From positions 23,227 through 87,226 of the forward strand of contig SKCR01026822.1 in NCBI GenBank assembly GCA_019454045.1: DNA of 64,000 bases, read 5' to 3'. This document shows positions 46,698 through 58,323 of this stretch, piece by piece; the first letter of the stretch is position 1; every line of letters starts with the position of its first letter. A model generated the notes under the pieces. It was not told where the DNA came from and did no database searches. It was given only the letters and a program-made list of their open reading frames with translations. The DNA comes from Zanthoxylum bungeanum. Taxonomy: Eukaryota; Streptophyta; Magnoliopsida; Sapindales; Rutaceae. Made by a program: the position numbers and the translations under genes.

Positions 46698-47042
46698 TTG
46701 GATCCAATCCAATTCCTAGATCCAGTAGGCGGATATCCAAATCCTTACATATATCTTATATATGCCAATACATCCAATGTATTACCTAACCTTTTTCCTC
46801 TGAATCAACTAAGCCTTGGCTTTGGCACAACAAACCTAATGATCCCAGTCAAGCGCGACCCATTGACCATGGAAAGCTTCGTAATCAATGTCGATGGACA
46901 AGAAGTGGTCTTGACTTTGGCCAACAAACCACAACTTGGACAAGACACAAATATAGAACAAAACTCTCGTGATTCAAACACATCTTCGACGGACAAAGGG
47001 CTTGACTTTGGCCAACAACCCAATGCCAATCTCGGATCTTGA
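46698..47042 (+). other. ORF antisense to element C (114 codons)
   Basis: This is the longest version of the family-wide antisense frame, starting MDPIQFLDPVGGYPN and ending NANLGS. Compared with B it has an N-terminal extension of about 20 codons. ttgactttggccaacaa occurs three times in and just before it (46645, 46914, 47003). No recognised domain. Confidence 0.42.
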
Positions 47043-48705
47043 GTAAGAATCACTCAATGGAAGGAAAAACGCATGATATTTGATGAGGGTTTTTCGCGTG
47101 CAAATTGGCTACCAATTTATTATCTTTGTTAAGGTCTCATCATCATACACCCTTAAACATGCATTCTAAATACATAATAAAGCGCATATGAAAATAAATA
47201 ATAATGATATGCGGATGGATACTTAACACATTGATCCTAGATCAAATCTCTCTTTAACTCTCAAACTAGCACTTGTATTACTTCTACCCGTTACACTACA
47301 CTTCTAAAGAAACCTCATAAATATTGAGGGGAATAGTGAGAAGAGAATACAAATAGAATAGAGGTGATAAGGCTGGACACGCAGGTCCAATTTAATAAAT
47401 CGAATTTATTACAACAATTTCCAAAATTTCCCCCACCCGAAATATCCATCCGACATACCTATTCATTCATCACAACCAAGTATTCACACAAGCATGTTAT
47501 CAATCAATCTAATCAAATTAAATTAATTAATCTAATTAGTGATCATCCAATGTTCAAACAACGATTTGATTTTGATCGAGTCAAACTCGTTTTGCGAATA
47601 AGTACTCAAAGTACGAATTCTCGAATTAAATTAAACTACGTCATTAAATCCAATTTAATATGTATTTAATTAATTCGTTATTTAATTCCAAATTAAATAT
47701 TACACTTTATTAATAAACCTTTTACGACTTAAATTCCAAATTTAATCGCAACGCGTCTCAAAGACCGATTAACGTCCAACGTCAATTCAATTAAAGTCCA
47801 ATGGGCTTTTAATTGATTTTTAAGCGTGGATTTTGGTCAACTCGGGTCAAACCGAATAACCAAAATCCATCCGGGATTTACCCCATAAGCCCATAAATCA
47901 ATTTGGCCCATTAGGCCCAATTAAACTTTAAAGGTTCATTAAATCGCATTTGGGCTTTATGGAAGCGGTTTTGGGCCCAATTGGATCCAATCCAATTTGC
48001 CTAAACCTAACTTTGTACAACAAAGCCCAACAAGCCCAATGACAACTTTAAAAGCCAAATCCAATTTCAAGGCCCAATTAATTAAATACAAAAATCCAAT
48101 TTCACATTCAATTAACCTAAAGTGTATACATGATTAATACCCAAATTAACATTTTCTAAAACATTAATTTTTACAATTAATCATGCACAATTTCATTATC
48201 ACATGCCCACACATTTAATGAAAAATCAAACCCATTTTCATGCTTCAAAGTCTTGGCCAAGGGGATTTATGTCCGATTCAAATTCAATCCAATCAATTAC
48301 ACAATCGACATTAAATCATACCCCAAATGATTTCCAATTCATCTAATGAACAAAAATCAAAATTCCAAGACAATTAGGACTTATCAAATCGGCCATAACA
48401 AATTAAAATGGGGAAAAATTATCCAATCACATTTTCATGAAATTGATCAATCAATCTTCAATTAACCATATTAAGCATACTTAATCATCCAATTTCAAAA
48501 ATTGCTCAAATTCAAAATACCCAATTATCATTTTAGGCCAACTTTAATATTTGGGGAAAAATGTTTCAAACATTAATCATGAAATTGATCTAATCAATAT
48601 TCAATTAAACATGTATTAAGCATACTTAAACATCCAATTTATTCAAATCATGCTCAAATACAAAATACCCAAATTTTAAGCCCTAAACATTCATGCTTGA
48701 ACCTA
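47043..48705 (-). other. 5' leader of element C
   Basis: Non-coding, AT-rich, 1.66 kb. It contains aagcccaat-type repeats near 47800-48080 and an internal direct duplication with catttaggccaa/ggggaaaaat (48400-48680). No gene is seen. Confidence 0.6.
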
Positions 48706-48720
48706 GGCTCTTGATGCCAT

Positions 48721-50805
48721 TGTTGGTTTTATTCTAGGTCCCAAGATCATCAAACAAGCATGAAGATGTGTGAAATACATATCAAAGAAGTTGCGGAATA
48801 CTTACATTGATCATTGTTGTTGAGACGATTTGAAGACAAACAAAACCATTTTTCAGCCCTCCAAGGTGCGCGCACCCACTGCTCAAAAATTTCAGTTTTG
48901 AGTCTTCAAGAATCCAAGATTTCAAGCTCCAATCTTCGTCTAATGATTCCCGGCTCATGGGTGGGTTTCCCTAACACCTTCGTATGCCTCTTAGAAGTGT
49001 ACTAGCACTTGGATCTTGCCACAAAATCCACAAAAACCTTCCCTCACTGCTCACGTTTTTCAGCAGCAAAAAGTGAGTTTTTGGCCCCTTGGGCGTGAAG
49101 GAGAAGGAGAGAAGGAGATGGGGAGAGAGAGTTGTCTAGGGTTACTAAAATCCATCTAATGAATAATAATAATTACTAACAGTTAGAGAAATATTTTGCT
49201 TTTATATTTTAGGTAAAACCATTTCACCTTTTACCCTAAACTTGGTATGTGGGTGGTGGTAAATGGTTTGTAAAAGCAAAACAAGGTAGTTGGGTGGTAG
49301 GTACACCTACCACAAATGGGCCCCACATATTTGAATTCAAAATTCAAATATCTCTACGAACATTTGCCGCGGCTCGGTTTCGTTTAATCCGATTAAACGA
49401 ACTTCCGTCGTTAAATAATTAAATCTAATTTAATAAAATCGATGCCTCGCAAATATATTACGAACGTCGTTTACGAATTAATTCTAAATTAATTCGTTCG
49501 TTCACATTAAAGTCCGACTTTAATTTCGTAATGAAATCCAATTCATATTAATATATCTGATATATTAATTTTAGCCCATTCGAATAAATTAAATAGAAAA
49601 ATCAAATTTAACTATTAAATTATTTTACCGATTAATTCCAAATTAATCACGTTCTCTTTCTTTAGACGATACTTTATCCCAGATAAAATATCTCCGTAAT
49701 TAATCCCAGATTAATTTTCTCTCTCATCAAATTAATCCCAGATTAATTAAAGTGCGAGTCATACGTCATCGGTGTATCATTGGGAAGCGACCCATGAGAT
49801 CTTCGGATATGTTGGCAGTAAATTCGGTTATCGGACTATCCGAACACGTACGTACCAAGTACTACGTTTTACCGATTCACAAGACAAGGTTAGCTTCTAG
49901 CAAAGCGCCATGCCTACCCAATTCACCGGAAATATCCTTACAGGAATATATTGATCTGTATCAGGCGTAGTATACATCGTATAGTGCATATCGATCTAGT
50001 ATCGGATGGTCACGTGCTAGGCCTGGGGCTGGAGTTGTGTCTGCCCCGTACGAAGCACATGTCGGATGTCTGGTAACTAGTCTCTATAATCGGATATACA
50101 TGACCTAGTCATAATATCCCGATGGCCGCGCAGCACTTAAGAGCACTAATACCGTATCCTACGTGACATCATCTCCACTATGACTGGAGTGATACTTCCA
50201 TCTTGACATCACACCCAATACTCTACGATTCTCAATATACCCAGTATTGGCGTACACAGAACCTGGTTAAAGCCCTAGACGACCTCAACCAAAGTATATT
50301 GATTGTCATAAGTATTAGCGGTGCAAGTCTCAGGTTAAGACCAAATACACCTACCCTGATGTCGGACTCCCATAGACACATAGTCAAACTACCAATGGGA
50401 TTCCGAGGGGGTCTATCCAGAGCGAAGCTGTTTCCCGTACTATCGGTGAAACACAACCTCCTACTCTACACTTGCATAAGTATCCAATACTTAAATATAT
50501 GAGAACTATGCCTGTTATGCCCTCACAACGTGCACAAGTGCAATACTAGTCTTTTACGCATTACCGATGTCCAATCTCGATAATACTCTGACTAGGGATA
50601 TTTAATGACTAATCCTTTGTGGACTGATACTGTCTCATATCATTCTCAATCCAGGAATAATCATAGGGACCTCCTATCATTTATATATCTAAGGTGATCT
50701 AATCACAAATGATAAGATAGCAATCTCCTTTGTCACATAGTTAATTTGTATAACAACACCATGATCTATACAAATAGTGACGCTATGGGTCATAATTGTC
50801 CAACA
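48721..50805 (-). repeat. 5' LTR of element C
   Basis: It is paired with 40801-42884, and its TATA box and inverted-repeat array are conserved. Right border ...TTGTCCAACA, then aaatt and return to element A. Confidence 0.88.
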
Positions 50806-50810
50806 AAATT

Positions 50811-52982
50811 CCAATATATTGATTACTATAATCCAATTATATAATCAACTATAATTTGAAGTAGTTTGAATACAGTCCAACTGTTTAATTAAAACAATGA
50901 TTAAATATTAGTCCAACTAATATATTTTTTATTTAATTGACGAAAAATTGAAATGAGCGCGTATTGGCAAGTATCTAAACAAAATTGCATATTTAATACT
51001 TGCCTCCCACTATTTTTCGGCGAGCCTCTAACCCTCTGTTGAGTACTCGGGAAACCTTGTTTCCTAGTGGGCTAGGATCCCGTTAAATAACACACAACCT
51101 TGACTTTGGCCAACAAGCTGTATGATATTTAACTAAGTAGATCTCTAAGATCAATTGGATCTCATTCAATTCCTAAATCCATTAGGTGGACATCCAAGTC
51201 TGAAACATATATCTAATATATGCCAATATATCTGATATATTCCCTAACCTTTTCCTCATAATCAACTAAGCCTTGGCTTTGGCACAACAAATTTTAATGA
51301 TTCCAGTTAAGCGGGACCCATTGACCTTGGAAAGCTTCGTAATCGATGTCGATGGACAAGAAGTGATCTTGACTTTGGCCAACAAATCACAACTTGGACA
51401 AGACATGCGATATGGAAAAAAGCCTTCATGATTCAAACACATACGTGATGGACAAAGGTCTTGACTTTGGCCAATAAACCAGTGCCAATCTTGGATCTTG
51501 AGAATGAATCATTCAATGGAAGGAAAAAAACGCTTAATATTTTTTTGAGGTTTTTCGCGTAATTGGCAACCATTAATTATCTTTGATTAGGTCTCATCAT
51601 AAACATGCATTCTAAAATCATAATAAGGCGCGATAAATAAATTAATAATGATATGCGGATGGATATTTAAAATAACTTGTTCCTAGAACAAATCTCTCAA
51701 TTTTCTCTCTCCCGCTAGCACAAATCTTACTTCTACCCAATTACATAACACTTTTAAAGAAACCTCATTTACATTGAGGGGAATAGGTGAGAAGAGAAAT
51801 ACAAAGAATCAAGAGGTAATAGGCTGGACACGCAGGTCTAATTTAATAAATTCTAAATTTATTACAAAATTTCCAAAATTGCCCTCACCTATCTAATATA
51901 CATCTGATATACATTATTCATACATCACATCCATGTATTCACACAAAACATGTTATCAATCAATCTAATCCAATTAATTAATCTGAAATTAATGACCATC
52001 CAATGTTCAAACAACGATTTGATTTGCGCGTGAGTCAAACTCGTTTTAAGAATAAGTACTCAAAGTATGAATTCTTGAATTATATCAAACTACAATATTA
52101 ATCCAATTTAATTTGTATTCAATACTAATTCTTTATTTAATTCTAAATTAAATAATTACACTTTATTAATGAGCCTTTGCGACTTACTTAGATTCTAAAT
52201 CTAATCTTAACGGGTCTCAAAGCCCAATTAACATCCAATGTCAATTTAATTAAAGTCCAATGGGCTTTCAATTAATTTATAAGGCATGGACTTTGGCAAC
52301 CAAAGCCCAATAAGGAATCACCCTTTGTCAAAAATCAATTTAGGCCCAATTAAAATTTTAAAGGCCCATTTTAATATATTTGGACTTTATGGAAATGGTT
52401 TTAGGCCCAATTGGATCCAACCATTAACTAAAACAAACTTGGCCCAACCAAGCCCATTAAGCTCCAAATATAACATTTTAAGCCCAATTCCAATTTAGCC
52501 CAACTAATTAAATTCTAAAATTCCAAATTTCACAATTTAATTAACTAAAGTGCTTTAGCCATAATTAATTAGTCAAATTAACATTTCCAAAATATCAATT
52601 ATACTAATTAATCATGCTAATCATCATCAACACATGTCCAACATTATTGAATCAAAAATCAATTCATTTCCATGCTTACTAGCTCACGACAATTTAGGGT
52701 TTTCTTAATTAATTTTGATTTCAATCCAATTAAATCACAAATCAATTTATCCCATGTCTTTCAACTCATCCAATGATCAAAAAATAAAATTACCATGACT
52801 TTAGGGCATACTCAAACTTTCGGCCAAGCTAAAAAATGTGGGAAAAATTAATCCAATTCAATTTTCATCAAATTGATCATGCATAACTCTAAGTTATCAT
52901 CATTCAAGCATACTCAATCAATCAATTTTATCAAATCATGCTCAAATCAATTTTACCCTAATTCGTTTTTATGCTTAATCAA
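50811..52982 (-). other. 5' part of element A: AT array, broken antisense ORF, leader
   Basis: The stretch resumes element A after the duplication aaatt. It contains the AT-rich gtccaact array (50811-50930). The counterpart of the antisense ORF (about 51296-51500) keeps DPLTLESFVIDVDGQEV but has a frameshift near 51405. About 1.4 kb of non-coding leader with aagcccaatt repeats follows. Confidence 0.65.
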
Positions 52983-52995
52983 GGCTCTGATACCA
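52983..52995 (-). other. Primer-binding site of A
   Basis: In element sense TGGTATCAGAGCC, an exact match to the initiator tRNA-Met type site, next to the LTR end at 52997. Confidence 0.85.
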
Positions 52996-52996
52996 T

Positions 52997-54368
52997 TATT
53001 GAGTTTTCTAGGTCAAACCAAGATCAATTAAGCATATGAATAGTGCGAATACAACAAAGTAAAGTAGCGGAAATACTCACTTTGATCGGCTTTCGGATGC
53101 GATGAACACAAAACTTTTCTTTGCTCCATGGAATTCGGCCAAGCCCTTGGTTGTCCTCATTGAGTTGTCTTCAAGCTCCAAGCTTTGAAAAAGGATTCCA
53201 TGCTCATGAATGGGTTTCCCTATCACCTTTGTGTGACCCCTTGGATGTGCTAGCATCATTGAAAAATTTGCCACAAATATTCTTTAGCTTCTTGTTGCTC
53301 TCGGTATTTTAAGGAAATGGAGAGGAAAAATGGCTTCCAAAACCGTAAGGTGGAGAGGAGAGAAGATGGTTTCCAAGCCGTGAGGGAGAGAGAAGAGAGA
53401 AGAAGTTGTGTGTTGTCTTTTGATTTCAAAAACCAAGTCAAAATGATATACCAAAATTAATTAAAATGGTATTTGTCATTCAATCCATCACACTTGTGTG
53501 TTTGGTAAGCAATCATCAAATCCCATCAACTTCCATTGATTCAAAATCCGAGTGGGCCCGCAAACACTCCCGGGCTCGGGTTCGCTAATTCCGAATTAAC
53601 GAATTTTCCGTTGCGACGTAATTAAATCAAATTTAATTAAATAATTATGCCTAGCAAAATTACTATTCACGTCGCTAGCGAATTAATTCTAAATTAATTC
53701 GTTTGCCCGAATTAAAATCCAATTTTAATTCCGCGTCGAAATCTAATTTCGTATAATATATCAAATATATTATTTTATCGATAAAATCCAAATTAATCGT
53801 TCTCTCTCATTAAATAGTATTTTATCCCATATAAAATATCTCCGTAATTAATCCTAGATTAATTTTCTCTCTTATAATTATTCCTAGATTAATTATGTGA
53901 GAGTCATACGTCATCGGTGAATCTTCAAGAAGCGACCCATGAGATCCCTGGATATGTTAGTCAGTAAATCGGTCGTCAGACTATCCGAACACGTACGTAC
54001 CTAGTACTACGTTTTTACTGATTTACAAGACATGGTTGGCTTCTAGCAAAGCACCGTGCCTAGCCAATTCTCCAGAAATATTCTTAAAGGAATATTTAAT
54101 CTATATCAGGCGTAGTATACGTAGTATTGCGTATTGCGATCCAGTATCATATGTCACGTGCTAGGCTTGGGGCTGGAATTGTGTCTGCCCCGTACGAAGC
54201 ACATATCAGTTCTCTGGTAACTAGTCTCTATAATCGGATAATCATGACATAGTAATATTATCCCGATGACTGTAGTACTAAAGAGTACTGGTTCCATATC
54301 CTGCGTGACCATCATCTCCATATGACTGGAGTGATACTTCCATCTTGACATCTCACCCAATACACTAC
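52997..54368 (-). repeat. 5' LTR of element A, cut by element G
   Basis: Its first bases are mutated (tattgag instead of tgttggg). It matches 8070-8475 plus 35525-36560 and stops at cccaatacactac, where G's LTR starts. The missing third is not found in the window. Confidence 0.85.
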
Positions 54369-54570
54369 TGATGAGTGGTAATTATATCACTATTTCCCAC
54401 TCATTTGACCTAATATTTTGTATAGTTTCTTGAGTTTTGGGAATATTTTGATGTGTTTTGTGTTATTTTGAAGATAAATAAAGTTTCAGGACACTCTGGA
54501 GGTGATTTGGGCCAAAACATTGAAAATTGGACGAAAAGGGCAAAATAGTCATTTTAGAGGTCGCGACGCC

Positions 54571-55149
54571 TAACGTGCGCCGAACAGTGCTAACGTGCGC
54601 CGGGTCCATGTGTCAGAATCTGAGAAAAGTTTGACTTTGCTAACGTGCGCCCTGCCACGTGTCACCATCACAACCGATCTGCTAACGTGCGCCGTGCCAC
54701 GTGTCATCATCCTACGGTGCCGACATTCACCATTGCCACGTGTCACCACATACTACTCCACCTGTCAGCCACGTCATCGTCCACATCACCGGTTGACCGG
54801 GTCAAAATGCCATGTCATCATCAACCAATCACAGCGTGCCACATGTCGCAATTCTATGGTGCCGACAGTCACTTTGCCACGTGTCGCCACATCAACACCA
54901 CATCAGCATCAATTATTGGCTCTCTTATCCGAAATTGACACGTAGCGGATAAGAATCTGAACCGACCAATCAGAAGCCGCCATGTGTCACAATAATTGAG
55001 CTCTAACCACCTTGCCACGTGTCACCTTATCACCTTATCCAGAATCGCCACGTGTCATCACCTCAGCATGCCACGACCAAAAAGCGCTGGCGTCGCGATG
55101 CCAAAGCCATTGGCGTCGTGACGCTGGGACCTCACTGATGCCTATAAAT
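54571..55149 (+). promoter_or_regulatory. LTR promoter of G with a G-box/ABRE array and TATA box
   Basis: Perfect GCCACGTGTCA copies start at 54654, 54696, 54735, 55014 and 55047; GCCACGTGTCG starts at 54876. Variants (gccacgtcat, gccacatgtcg, gccatgtgtca) start near 54768, 54837 and 54978. Four copies of taacgtgcgc (54571, 54591, 54641, 54683) are interleaved at the left. The TATA box tataaat is at 55143-55149, 86 bp after the last motif. CACGTG with flanking GTC is the binding core of plant bZIP (ABF/GBF) factors, so ABA or stress responsiveness is inferred. Confidence 0.65.
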
Positions 55150-55447
55150 TCAGCGTGATTTCAGAATTCAAAGCATGCCTTCCTTGAGTTTTGTAAGGAT
55201 TCCAAGGATTGCATCTTATGTGTTTTAGTTTTTGTAATTTTAATTTAGCATTTTTACTTTTAGTATTTTTAATTATGCACTTTTACTTTTTGTAATAAAA
55301 TTTTATTTACTTTTTTACTTTATGTTTTGTAGTTAATTTACCGTTGGGGTAAAATGTGAAACATTTAATATAATTATCTAGGTAAATCTCACTTAATTAT
55401 AATTTATAAATTATAATTTAACTGGATTAATTAATGGCAGACTTTAT

Positions 55448-55585
55448 TACCGCCTATATGGTCAGTCTAAATATAAATTACTTTACCGCCTATATGGCTG
55501 GTCTTTATGTGACAGAAAATTACCGCCTATATGGCTGGTGTAATTGGACTAAATGGATTACCGCCTATATGACTGGTTTTAAATG
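55448..55585 (+). repeat. Four 37-bp units with taccgcctatatggctggt
   Basis: Units start at 55448, 55484, 55521 and 55558 (spacing 36-37). Each has accgcc followed by ggctggt or ggtcagt and can form a short stem. They lie downstream of the LTR TATA box, hence in the transcribed leader, at the same relative place as the four units in E. Confidence 0.7.
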
Positions 55586-56446
55586 TTTAATATTATTAAT
55601 TCCTGAGAAAGCAGAACAGAAAATAATTTATATATTATAATAAGTGAGATTCCTAGATAAGAAATATTAAATGTGGATCTTCTAACCCCCAACATTTTAT
55701 TTTATTCTAGGGAAGTGATGAAACACAATATTATTAGGCTTAATAATTGATTTAATTATTTATTGGGTAATTCTTTAGTTTGTTTATTGAGTCTTAAGCT
55801 TAATGCTTCTTGTTGTCTGATCACCAATAAGATTGATGTGAAAACTTAAAATGTACTAGACATAGGGATTTTAGGTTTCAACCTTAGATTCAATAGCCCA
55901 CGGTCTTCATTGATGATAGATAACCCTTTAATAGATTTCCTTACAGGATAGACATATACCTGTCGGGCGGGGGTAGCCATAATTGGAACTTGATCTTAAT
56001 GAATCCAGGTAATTTGGTTGACATAGTCATATGGTTCAATTGGGTTATACTGGGTATTTGCGTCTGACCATCAACAGAGGCTTTTGCATATTTTCGTGTT
56101 CCAGGTAAGCAATTTGAAGTATTACACATATATAAGAGAATCAATTCATCTTTATATAATATTGTGTGGAATCACGACCCTAGATCTTTGAGTCTTTTCT
56201 TTTATTTTCCTTAGTATTTTCTTTTGAGTCTGTTTTTATCTTTAAGTATTTTAATTAGCAAATCCACATTCAACCAACCAAAAGCAATCAATTCCTTCTC
56301 TCTATAATTAGATACTTGTAAATAAATAAGTATCAATATTTAATAACAACAGTAGGAATTAAGTCCTCGTGGAATTGATATTTTTATACTACTTGAACGA
56401 TACGTACGCTTGCGTTATACGTGTGTGTTTACGCCGGTCAAGTTTT

Positions 56447-56464
56447 TGGCGCCGTTGCCGGGGA
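56447..56464 (+). other. Primer-binding site of G (tRNA-Asp)
   Basis: TGGCGCCGTTGCCGGGGA, six bases after the LTR end, matches the complement of the plant tRNA-Asp 3' end exactly as in Athila-type elements. Confidence 0.88.
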
Positions 56465-56547
56465 CTTATTTTTCTTGAGTTATTAATTTTGAAGCTATCT
56501 AATTTACTTGTATCTAATTTTCTTTATTTTTATCAGGTGATTGAAAA

Positions 56548-56940
56548 ATGGAACATTATTGGGAGATTGAGAGATCACGATCTTTACTAGAAGATACACC
56601 CCAAATCTGGGAGCAACAGTCCGGTTTTCTGAGGCCTGTTGTCCAGCTCAACAACTATCACTGGATGCCAGAACCAAGCAATACCACATTTGCTCAACAA
56701 GATGCAATGGGGAGATGTGACATATGTAATGGTAACCACCCGAGAGATCATTGTGAGTACAACTACAATCCAGGGTGGCAGAGCTATCAAAATCCTTCAT
56801 GGTATGAAGAACCATCATACTTTCCATCTTATCCACCACCCACCTTCGATTTCCATCAACAATCAGAACCATCAGAGGAAGATCAGATGATTGACATGCT
56901 CAAAGATAAAACCAGTGCCAGTGATAAGCATATATTGTGA
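56548..56940 (+). pseudogene. gag-like frame of G, truncated
   Basis: It starts MEHYWEIERS, is close to the frame in E, and has the zinc knuckle C57, C60, H64, C69 (CX2CX3HX4C). An aromatic and proline-rich stretch follows (YNPGWQSYQNPSWYEEPSYF). The homology with E ends after DMLKD (codon 120); the last codons come from the fused Copia sequence in another frame, and the stop follows at once. Confidence 0.7.
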
Positions 56941-57163
56941 TAGTCAATCGACTATTGGGAGAGCCCAAAATATAATGTATAATGGTAAGTCTCGACACAT
57001 ACGTCGCATACATAATACCATACGACAACTGCTCTCAAGTGGCATAATTTCGATAGATTATGTCAAATTAAAGGAAAACCTAGCGGATTCACTTACTAAA
57101 GGTTTACCTAGAGAGCAAGTTGAGAAGTCATCGAGGGGAATGAGCTTGAAGCTTATAAATTAA
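56908..57163 (+). pseudogene. Copia RNase H fragment of H
   Basis: About 85 codons in one frame match the C-terminal Copia RNase H, from VISIYCDSQS to SSRGMSLKL, and close at the stop at 57161-57163. In intact elements it would be the end of a polyprotein of over 1000 residues. Only the last domain survives, joined to a foreign gag start. Confidence 0.82.
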
Positions 57164-58215
57164 GAATTGTCACTGTGGAAACCCAACCTAGCTGACTGGA
57201 GATCCCAAGATCTAGGTTCAAATGGGACAACTGAAATTTTATGCAATTCAAAACAAACACTGTAGAGTTTTATACTCTTTCCCATTCCTATAATGACGCA
57301 GAGTGCTGTCTGTCGAGGTTAGGATAAACTAAGGTTTTTAATGATCACTATATTAGGAGAAGAGTCCTAACGGGGGTAAAGGCAGATTACTTCTTTATAG
57401 TAGATCACCTATTTCAAGTAAGAAGTGAGGCCGCTTCCATGGGAGTTATAAAGGCTAAATTCCCTAAAGTACTTGATGAATCCATGATCAATGTTCATGG
57501 CCGAAATGAACACAACCGTAGAACGGGAAATGGTCGAAGTAAAGCTGTGCGTTGGCAATTGTCTTGGTTTACACCAACGACAGAACAATTCAAGACTATG
57601 GGTCACTGGTTTGCCAAGTAAATCCGATTTTCAATCACTAGGAAAGGTTCAAAGCGAAAGCTACCTATTTCGATGCAGTTTTATTTCAAGGAAACTCTCT
57701 TAAGTGTCTGCATGAATATTTAGAAACTTGTGGGGGATTGTAGAAATTTTTTCTAAATATGGTTATAAGAGTTTATATATGAAATGAAAGGATGTAATCC
57801 TTAAGTGAAGAGATTAAACCCTTGGGTTTAAAGGGAAGAGTATGTCCTTTAAAGGGAAAGAACATAACCTTAGGAATTGCCTTATTTGACATAAGGGTAC
57901 CTTTTCAATGGTAACCCTCCATGTCTATAAATAAGGCATTGGATTCTTATTTCAATTCACTGAATTTTCATATACATTCTCTTACATGTCTTGCATATTA
58001 TGAGGTCTTGAGTTTTCATAGTCAAGAGAGTTCCCACCATTTGTCCTTGTTTAAGTTCTTGTGAAAGGAGTGCCCCTTCTATAAGAAGCAACCAAGTAAT
58101 CCTGGGAGAACATTAGCCACAAGACATCCGTAGAGCACCAAGGCGGGGCTAATAAGTTCTTAAGGACAGAGGCAACTCGACTTGGACCAAGTTTTCATTA
58201 TCGTCATCATTTTCC
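56908..58215 (+). mobile_element. 3' end of Copia element H (RNase H and LTR)
   Basis: An RNase H end is readable in the frame reaching 57163 (CDSQSTIGRA, MYNGKSRHIRRIHNT, SGIISIDYVKLKENLADSL). About 570 bp of non-coding 3' sequence follows, then a polypurine tract, tgtgggggat (57729-57738), and an LTR beginning TGTAGAAATTTTTTC (57739). The LTR has a TATA box, ctataaataagg (near 57925). Its right end is uncertain; ...ttttcca at 58215 is the best candidate. This Copia family differs from A-D. Small frames within 57409-57703 are not supported as genes. Confidence 0.75.
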
Positions 58216-58323
58216 AGGTTTTTTTTAAGTGTTATGGTTTATGTTCAATTTTGATATGTTAGTGTATTATTGGTTGAATGTAGCATGTTAATTTTGTTTA
58301 ATGATACATATATTACAACAATA

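Larger units (their letters stand above)
40801..50805 (-). mobile_element. Copia-type element C, inserted in A
   Basis: This is a structurally complete 10.0-kb element with TSD aaatt (40796-40800 and 50806-50810). LTRs are 40801-42884 and 48721-50805 (2084 and 2085 bp, differing by scattered changes and small indels, probably 97-98% identical). The polypurine tract is at 42885-42895 (reversed) and the primer site at 48706-48719. Reverse transcriptase remnants (about 43690-44260), integrase (about 44700-44950), RNase H (about 42950-43300) and a gag trace (about 45750-45850) are all broken. A pol-dead element with young LTRs implies mobilisation by proteins from elsewhere. Confidence 0.9.
8070..54368 (-). 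mobile_element. Copia-type element A, split by nested insertions
   Basis: Element A is the oldest host of the nest. Its own sequence is 8070-8475, 35525-40800 and 50811-54368, about 9.2 kb. On the - strand it runs from the 5' LTR (52997-54368, cut off), through the primer site (52983-52995) and degenerate gag and pol, to the polypurine tract (37121-37131) and the 3' LTR, which is broken by element B. Element C sits in its internal part, and element G cuts its 5' LTR. Continuity across B and C was confirmed by the target-site duplications and by homologous uninterrupted sequence elsewhere in the window (53380-53440 and 31313-31380). Confidence 0.85.
54369..56440 (+). repeat. 5' LTR of element G (2.07 kb)
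   Basis: It starts TGATGAGTGG, ends ACGCCGGTCA. Compared with E it has an expanded promoter region rich in ACGTG motifs (54570-55060), a TATA box (55143-55149) and the four hairpin-type units (55448-55585). The final 800 bp are recognisably like the end of the E LTR, including the ggaattaagtcctcgtgg segment. Confidence 0.85.
54369..56907 (+). mobile_element. Element G: 5' end of an Athila-like element related to E
   Basis: It comprises an LTR (54369-56440), a perfect tRNA-Asp primer site (56447-56464) and the first 120 codons of the gag-like frame (56548-56907). It then changes abruptly to Copia RNase H sequence. It is related to E but on the + strand, with a longer LTR. Its 3' half is missing, so it is unknown whether it also carried a host gene. 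Confidence 0.82.

Noticed and set aside
54595..54945. Two overlapping frames (116 and 97 codons)
   Set aside because: They cover the GCCACGTGTC promoter array upstream of the LTR TATA box; the periodic peptides reflect the motif repeats.
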